From assembly GCA_016839845.1 (NCBI GenBank), contig JAEOTL010000370.1, positions 1 through 10,785 of the forward strand: a DNA stretch of 10,785 nt, written 5' to 3'. Each line of letters begins with the position of its first letter. The stretch's first letter is position 1. The stretch comes from Promethearchaeota archaeon (lineage in GTDB: Archaea > Asgardarchaeota > Lokiarchaeia > Sigynarchaeales > SOKP01). The notes under the pieces are model-generated. The model worked only from the letters and a program-made list of their open reading frames with translations, was not told the DNA's origin and made no database searches. A program made the translations under genes and the position numbers. Positions 7,070-10,785 of this stretch are shown piece by piece.

Positions 7070-8368
7070 CTATCCAAATAATGGGACAATTATTAATAAA
7101 GAAATGATGGCAATCCCTATATGGATTAGCGCAAAAAGAGCGCCCATTTTCAATAATCGTCTATAATTTAAATTTTCTACCCCAGAATCTCTACTTATTT
7201 TCAAAGTCATCATATCAGCCGCAGCCCCGCTTGGCAGAAAATTCCCTCCAAGATTTATCCCGATAATAAAAGCGAATAGGAGAGGAATTGGTGAAAAATT
7301 ATGGGTATCAATTAGAGTTTGAATTATAGGAATGAAAACTAAAGCAGTTGGAGTATTCGCTACAACCCCCGAGATAAAGCTGATGATTATAAGAAGAAGA
7401 AAGGTTACTAGTAAAGGATTCAATGTCTCAAAAGGGATATTTTCAAAGATTTCAGCAAATCCCGCAACTTGTAAGCATCCCACAACCACATAGAGAGAGA
7501 TGAAAAAGAAGATAATTTCCCATTCAATATCTTTCAACATATCACTAAGAGGTTTTTTCATATAACTCCTGTTTGCAAGTACTAAAATCAATGCTGATAT
7601 AGCGGCAGTTAAGTATAGTAAGGGGAGTATACTGAATAAGGCGATAGTAATAATTATTGCTATTCCATTAAAATAGAACATTTTCTTGTTTTTTACCATT
7701 ATATCAGTATTAATAAGGTCAATAACAAATTTTTTCTGCAATTCTTCAATTTTAGGTTCCCGTTTTAAAAATAATCGATCGAGTAAGAATATCGTAGTCA
7801 AAAGTAATAGAAACGAGATTATCCAATAATTTTGAATGAAGAAAAGGGTGTTCAGGTTAAAGGCTGTAGAAATAATTATGTTCTCCCCACTTGAAAAAGG
7901 GGTAATAATCGATCCAATATTTATACAAATTGTCATACCAAGTAAATATGTTCCGGACCTGATTTTTAGAAAATGACACAGCCTTACTACGATAGGAGCA
8001 AGGATAAGAACCACAACAACATCGCTTATTATCGCGGCTAAAAGAGTAGTAATAATACATAATAACCAGAAGAAAACTCTTTGATTTCCTTTTGAAAGTT
8101 TAAAAAGCTTTACCGCTACAAACTCTAAAATATTCGAATCTTGGGCAATTTTGGTTATTAAACTCATACTCAAAATAATAATTATTGCTGGCCATTCAAT
8201 GAATAAAATAAATTCGTCAATTGGGGTTCCAGTCATAATAAATGTGAGTGTAGCTGCGATAAAACAGCATAAGAGAGAAATAGCAACGAAATCAAGATTA
8301 GATTTTGTATAACTTAGAATTATAAAGAAAAACAAGACAAAAATGATGATGAGAAGTAATAGTTCCAT
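7070..8368 (-). CDS. ArsB/NhaD-like ion transporter (ion transporter superfamily)
   Basis: A 432-residue integral membrane protein with about eleven hydrophobic segments. Two related halves can be seen: IEWPAIIIILSM (57-68) matches IEWEIIFFFISL (281-292), SDVVVVLILAPI (115-126) matches ANTPTALVFIPI (337-348), and the polar loops GSIITPFSSGEN (152-163) and GGNFLPSGAAAD (374-385) follow each. This two-repeat pattern with helix-breaking polar loops is that of ArsB, NhaD and SLC13-type carriers. The cargo could be arsenite, sodium/proton or an organic anion; ArsB and NhaD sequences remembered differ in the loops, and no ars gene is nearby, so I leave it open. Start is ATG 8368, with no clear ribosome binding site. 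A 12-bp direct repeat lies upstream. The gene is probably its own transcript on the minus strand. Confidence 0.8.
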   Translation of the reverse strand: MELLLLIIIFVLFFFIILSYTKSNLDFVAISLLCCFIAATLTFIMTGTPIDEFILFIEWPAIIIILSMSLITKIAQDSNILEFVAVKLFKLSKGNQRVFFWLLCIITTLLAAIISDVVVVLILAPIVVRLCHFLKIRSGTYLLGMTICINIGSIITPFSSGENIIISTAFNLNTLFFIQNYWIISFLLLLTTIFLLDRLFLKREPKIEELQKKFVIDLINTDIMVKNKKMFYFNGIAIIITIALFSILPLLYLTAAISALILVLANRSYMKKPLSDMLKDIEWEIIFFFISLYVVVGCLQVAGFAEIFENIPFETLNPLLVTFLLLIIISFISGVVANTPTALVFIPIIQTLIDTHNFSPIPLLFAFIIGINLGGNFLPSGAAADMMTLKISRDSGVENLNYRRLLKMGALFALIHIGIAIISLLIIVPLFG

Positions 8369-8388
8369 GATTTCTGAGCATTGTTTTC

Positions 8389-8435
8389 AATAAATCTATT
8401 AATAAGGTAAATAAATTACGTTTAATAAATCTATT
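8389..8435. promoter_or_regulatory. 12-bp direct repeat upstream of the transporter gene
   Basis: AATAAATCTATT occurs exactly at 8389-8400 and 8424-8435, 35 bases apart, between 20 and 67 bases upstream of the transporter ATG on the minus strand. The AT-rich stretch between them also contains TATA-like sequence. It may be a promoter with paired regulator sites; function is inferred from position only. Confidence 0.35.
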
Positions 8436-8549
8436 TAATATTAATTTACTCAAACTGGAATAAAATTTTGATTAATTCCTCAACTATATATTGCCTCTCA
8501 TCTATTGTTTTCCCTATAATTTTAAATTGAATAAGGAAAATGAAAAATT

Positions 8550-9356
8550 CTATTTTTGCAGAAAGAGTTTAAGTAAGAAAATAAATAGATTTAAATCATT
8601 CAATAGGGAAAAATTTGAGAGGATATAATCAAAAATACTCTCGTCAACGAAATACTTTAAACAAGAGAAGTATCCCTCTTCACTTTTTAGAATTTCAACA
8701 ATTCGTCTAATTAAATTTATTATTTGCCTTTCAATTACAAGCATATCACAATTCTGGGGATTGATGTTGATAATATTAATCCCAACTCTTCTCTGAAATG
8801 TGATTTTATTTAATTCTGGATTTTTTTTCACAATTTCTAGGGTAGCATAATTGTTAAATAATTGCTCGATTTTTTTATAGATCTTATTCTTCTTTCTTTC
8901 GCTTAAATGGCCTTCGATTACATTATTAATTAAATTTAATATTTGCTGAAAAATTCCTAATATGTCAAAGAATTCAGCAACGGTAGTTATTCGTTCAGCT
9001 TGTTTCCACTGTGTATAATATTCATCTATAACCTCTTCAAACGGTTTATATACTTCAACATTTCCAGTCCATTTATCCTTCCAACGATTCATTTCATGTG
9101 CATATTGATTGATGAAGGTATTACGAATTACATCTAACCTTGCTCTTAAAATATCTGCACTTACTTGTTTTGAATCTGCCCCTATGAACAATAGATTAGT
9201 TTCTTTATCCTGGATATAAACCCACCGAAGCCCACCCATTTCGATGGAGTCAATACCTTGTTTAAATTCAACAATTGTAAATTGATTGAGTGCTGTAAGG
9301 AGTCCTGAAACCAAATCTTCATTAACAGGAAAATCCATGTATGGTTTATACACCAA
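8550..9356 (-). CDS. Longin/roadblock-like domain protein of Asgard type, probably N-terminally disrupted
   Basis: The open frame gives 268 residues from TTG 9356, or 262 from ATG 9338. Residues 1-90 follow the pattern I know from Asgard longin/roadblock-like proteins: EDLVSGLLTALNQF (helix), GIDSIEMGGLRWVYI (strands), NLLFIGAD, then a helix. The rest is mainly helical with a GININIININP-like strand (about 195-204) and a hydrophobic C-terminus LFIFLLKLFLQ. Such domains serve as small-GTPase partners in eukaryotes; the role here is unproven. There is no GTPase gene in the window. The first strand of the fold is missing from the canonical start: it is encoded just upstream in the same frame but cut off from any normal start codon (see 9357-9405). 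A TATA-like TTTTATAAT inside the end of the upstream gene would fit a transcript starting near 9410. It lies downstream of the SRPBCC-like gene on the same strand and may be co-transcribed with it. Confidence 0.6.
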   Translation of the reverse strand: MVYKPYMDFPVNEDLVSGLLTALNQFTIVEFKQGIDSIEMGGLRWVYIQDKETNLLFIGADSKQVSADILRARLDVIRNTFINQYAHEMNRWKDKWTGNVEVYKPFEEVIDEYYTQWKQAERITTVAEFFDILGIFQQILNLINNVIEGHLSERKKNKIYKKIEQLFNNYATLEIVKKNPELNKITFQRRVGINIININPQNCDMLVIERQIINLIRRIVEILKSEEGYFSCLKYFVDESIFDYILSNFSLLNDLNLFIFLLKLFLQK

Positions 9357-9405
9357 TGTAATACCGCTATCTGATTCTAAGACCCATATATTAATTTTTT
9401 ATCAC
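9357..9405 (-). pseudogene. Missing first strand of the longin-like protein, with a +1 frameshift in a run of six A
   Basis: In the frame of the downstream gene this stretch encodes KINIWVLESDSGIT, joining directly to LVYKPYMDF. The combined strand-turn-strand is the usual start of the family. A TAA precedes it in frame, so no ATG, GTG or TTG is available. GTG at 9405-9403 opens MIKN in the neighbouring frame; removing one A from the A6 run (9400-9395, minus strand) would join them as MIKINIWVLESDSG. Alternatives are an assembly error, a rare ATT start at 9395, or a real loss with restart at 9356/9338. Confidence 0.5.
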
Positions 9406-9429
9406 TTTTTTCTTTCTTTCAGTATAGTA

Positions 9430-9918
9430 TTATAAAAGTTCATTTAAAGAATTATTTTTAACCCAACGTTCCAACTTTCTTAACATTTCTGTGATTTTAT
9501 TCCTTAAAGTCAACTCTGCTACACTACTGCCTATTAAGTTAACAAAATCACTTTCAAGAGTGAGTTTTTTAATAAAAACACCTAATTTTGACTTGTTCGA
9601 TGAAAGTGCTTTTATCCTTAAGTTCCCCTCTAATTCTCTCACATCTTTGTTGTTCCTCATATTCAACTCAATTAAATTACCTTTGTCCCCTTCTTGTTCA
9701 CCTAAATCCTGAAGAACTAGTTCACCTTCCATCTCAATAGGGATATTTACAATTTCATCGGTTATCTTAGTATATAAAACATTAGGTGCAATGAATTTTG
9801 CGTCCATTTTCTTTGCGGGATTAATTGTTTCCCAGAATTTCTCTTTGTATAGAGCTTTCAGAAGTAAATCTTTATTACAATTGTCAAGTTCAATTACTTT
9901 TGAGATTTTATTTGTCAT
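9430..9918 (-). CDS. Small SRPBCC-like (helix-grip fold) protein
   Basis: A 162-residue soluble protein from ATG 9918; a TTG at 9921 would add one residue. There is no signal peptide or membrane segment. Order of elements as read: a first strand (KISKVIELD), a short helix pair (KDLLLKALYKEKFWETINP), alternating strands through about residue 130 (KFIAPNVLYTKI, IPIEMEGELVLQDL, LRIKAL, GVFIKKLTLES), then a long amphipathic helix (ELTLRNKITEMLRKLERWV). This order is that of SRPBCC/CoxG-like ligand-binding domains, but no family-defining residues are present, so the call rests on pattern only. TATA-like TTTATA at 9977-9982 (plus-strand reading) lies about 60 bases upstream. The longin-like gene begins about 24 bases past its stop if GTG 9405 is the true start, suggesting one transcript. 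Confidence 0.5.
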   Translation of the reverse strand: MTNKISKVIELDNCNKDLLLKALYKEKFWETINPAKKMDAKFIAPNVLYTKITDEIVNIPIEMEGELVLQDLGEQEGDKGNLIELNMRNNKDVRELEGNLRIKALSSNKSKLGVFIKKLTLESDFVNLIGSSVAELTLRNKITEMLRKLERWVKNNSLNELL

Positions 9919-9976
9919 CAAGAATCCACAATTATTTTTTTTTCTAAGGTATTAACATACTAAAAGCTTACAAGAG

Positions 9977-9982
9977 TTTATA
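9977..9982 (-). promoter_or_regulatory. Possible TATA box for the SRPBCC-like gene
   Basis: On the minus strand the sequence reads AGATATAAACTC, about 60 bases before ATG 9918, predicting a leader of about 35 bases. The surrounding 210-base gap (9919-10128) shows no gene, only T-runs at 9941-9950 and 9992-10002 and a 6-bp inverted repeat AAATCA(10080-10085)/TGATTT(10095-10100). Confidence 0.3.
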
Positions 9983-10128
9983 TCTTTATGAAATTTTTTT
10001 TTTAGATTTTAGTTTTGAAGGGTATCACTGATAAGTGCTTCTTAAGCTCAGTCTTCCTCAATTATATCATTTTTCCTAAAAATCATTCAAAAATTGATTT
10101 CATCATAGATTAAGAAACGGACTTAATA

Positions 10129-10332
10129 TTAAGGTGATCTGAATAATTTGCTTTCTTCAAGGTCATTTTCCTCTTTACAGTGAGGACAAACCCATATTTT
10201 GTCATTTTTTTTAGTAGAATTCACACAATCATGACAGATAGCAATATCACATATACAATAGTATGTATCAGTAATGGAACTTTCACAGCTTGTACCACAA
10301 ATATAGCAGGTTGGAGGAGATCGCTCTGACAT
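10129..10332 (-). CDS. Small RING-like zinc-binding protein
   Basis: A 67-residue protein dominated by cysteines. The spacing is C9-x2-C12, C26-x-C28, C33-x2-C36, C49-x2-C52, with extra C16, H34 and H51, and a W47-V-C-P-H-C end typical of RING and PHD fingers. Eight Cys in four pairs fit a cross-braced C4C4-type RING (as in CNOT4) or a PHD/FYVE-like finger with Cys for His; the four residues between the fourth and fifth ligands are slightly long for a RING. Two separate zinc ribbons are the main alternative. Small stand-alone RING proteins act with ubiquitin-like systems in some archaea, but no E1, E2 or ubiquitin gene is visible here. Start ATG 10332 has no ribosome binding site; TATA-like AAAGTATAATAT at 10366-10377 predicts a very short leader. 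It is divergent from the membrane protein gene. Confidence 0.7.
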   Translation of the reverse strand: MSERSPPTCYICGTSCESSITDTYYCICDIAICHDCVNSTKKNDKIWVCPHCKEENDLEESKLFRSP

Positions 10333-10384
10333 TTTCTAAACTTATTGAGTTTATTTATTATATTCTATATTATACTTTTAATTC

Positions 10385-10402
10385 AAAGTAATATATTACT
10401 TT
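10385..10402. promoter_or_regulatory. Exact 18-bp palindrome in a divergent promoter
   Basis: AAAGTAATATATTACTTT is a perfect inverted repeat with TATA-like sequence at its centre. The centre lies about 38 bases before ATG 10432 and 61 bases before the RING-like ATG at 10332. A dimeric regulator bound here would cover the probable TATA box of the membrane protein gene and sit just upstream of the other promoter. Confidence 0.5.
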
Positions 10403-10415
10403 AATTATTACTTAC

Positions 10416-10426
10416 TAGGTTACCTA
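10416..10426. promoter_or_regulatory. Short inverted repeat over the membrane protein's possible ribosome binding site
   Basis: TAGGT-T-ACCTA is a symmetric 11-base site 5 bases before ATG 10432. It contains AGGT at 10417-10420, the only ribosome-binding-like match, though a bit far (11 bases) from the ATG. Confidence 0.3.
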
Positions 10427-10431
10427 AAATC

Positions 10432-10626
10432 ATGGATAAAGTTCTATCGACATTTCGTCTTTTAGCATTATTTAGTATCTTTTTTATTTATCAGGCGATT
10501 AAAGGTGCTATTGAAGAAAATGTAAATAACGTAATTCTGTGGTCTTTAATTACTTTAGTGTATATTGCTTCCCTTATTGTGCTTTATTTTGTTCTGAGAA
10601 GATGGGAAAAGGAGAAAATAAATTAG
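10432..10626 (+). CDS. Small two-helix membrane protein of unknown function
   Basis: A 64-residue protein with two hydrophobic segments, about 9-26 (RLLALFSIFFIYQAIKGA) and about 33-56 (NVILWSLITLVYIASLIVLYFVL), joined by an acidic turn EENVN and ending in a charged RRWEKEKIN tail. By the positive-inside rule the basic tail and the MDK-R start are probably both cytoplasmic. No family is recognised. ATG 10432 is the only sensible start; AGGT lies 11 bases upstream and a TATA-like palindrome at 10385-10402. It is divergent from the RING-like gene, so the two may share a regulator, and its stop abuts the stop of the next minus-strand gene with no base between. Confidence 0.65.
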   Translation: MDKVLSTFRLLALFSIFFIYQAIKGAIEENVNNVILWSLITLVYIASLIVLYFVLRRWEKEKIN

Positions 10627-10785
10627 TTATTGTTTTTTCTTTCTAAGAAAGTCTGGAACCATATCCTCAATTCCAAGACTCTTTAAAATAGTTTCCCTGA
10701 CATTCATTTGTACAGTTAAATCTGACATCGTTTTCATTGTAGCGTCCAATGATTTACTCATATCCTTTATAGTGTCAGAAGTTAA
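10627..10785 (-). CDS. C-terminal part of an unidentified protein (partial, runs off the right edge)
   Basis: The last 52 codons of a minus-strand gene that continues beyond the window; stop TAA at 10629-10627. The sequence starts LTSDTIKDMSKSLDATMK and ends SLGIEDMVPDFLRKKKQ. The first part (about residues 1-35) is polar and helix-prone with spaced Met/Leu, possibly coiled coil; the basic end is short. I do not recognise the family. It is the end of a real gene rather than a chance frame, judging by the open frame to the edge, sensible composition and exact abutment with the convergent membrane protein gene. Confidence 0.6.
   Translation of the reverse strand, partial: LTSDTIKDMSKSLDATMKTMSDLTVQMNVRETILKSLGIEDMVPDFLRKKKQ

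Noticed and set aside
9491..9712. 73-codon plus-strand frame opposite the SRPBCC-like gene
   Set aside because: Antisense shadow of a better-supported gene; low-complexity Leu/Ser/Lys composition.
10036..10046. GCTT-CTT-AAGC mini hairpin
   Set aside because: Four-base arms around a three-base loop without a T-run; expected by chance.
1..10785. CRISPR array, tRNA, rRNA or insertion sequence
   Set aside because: No regularly spaced repeats, no tRNA-like T-arm or cloverleaf, no rRNA stretch, and no transposase or terminal inverted repeats were seen on either strand.

Overview
The window is AT-rich and reads as archaeal. Starts are a mix of Shine-Dalgarno-led genes (GAGGT/AGGTGA before the glutamate synthase-like gene, the glycyl radical enzyme and the first glutamate dehydrogenase) and genes with a TATA-like box and little or no leader. 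The first glutamate dehydrogenase is of the Thermococcales type. One minus-strand protein has the longin/roadblock-like pattern that is expanded in Asgard archaea, and a small RING-like zinc finger fits the same picture. An Asgard archaeon (Loki/Heimdall-type) is my best guess, by inference from family knowledge; no rRNA or marker gene is present to prove it.

Left part (1-7058, all plus strand) is a catabolic/nitrogen block. It starts with the 3' end of an unidentified gene that overlaps a GltD/NfnB/SudA-type flavoprotein (two FeS clusters, FAD, NADPH). Next comes a complete glycyl radical enzyme with a Cys-x-Glu active site, so a dehydratase, lyase or decarboxylase rather than a classical pyruvate formate-lyase. 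A 418-base gap without a gene follows, then two different glutamate dehydrogenases in tandem, each with its own upstream region. Together they suggest amino-acid fermentation: glutamate dehydrogenase links glutamate to 2-oxoglutarate with NAD(P)H, and the GltD/NfnB-like protein moves electrons between NADPH, ferredoxin and/or glutamate synthesis. The substrate of the glycyl radical enzyme is unknown and no activating enzyme is in view.

Middle part (7070-9921, minus strand) holds an ArsB/NhaD-like ion transporter, the longin-like protein and a small SRPBCC-like protein. The transporter converges on the second glutamate dehydrogenase with 11 bases between stops. The longin-like gene appears to have lost its first strand to a +1 frameshift in a run of six A, or to an assembly error there.

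Right part (10129-10785) holds a 67-residue RING-like zinc finger (minus), a divergent two-helix membrane protein (plus) and the C-terminus of an unknown minus-strand protein that directly abuts it. An exact 18-bp palindrome lies in the divergent promoter region. I did not find a clearly new multi-gene system; the best leads are the frameshifted longin gene, the RING-like protein with its palindromic promoter, and the orphan glycyl radical enzyme.
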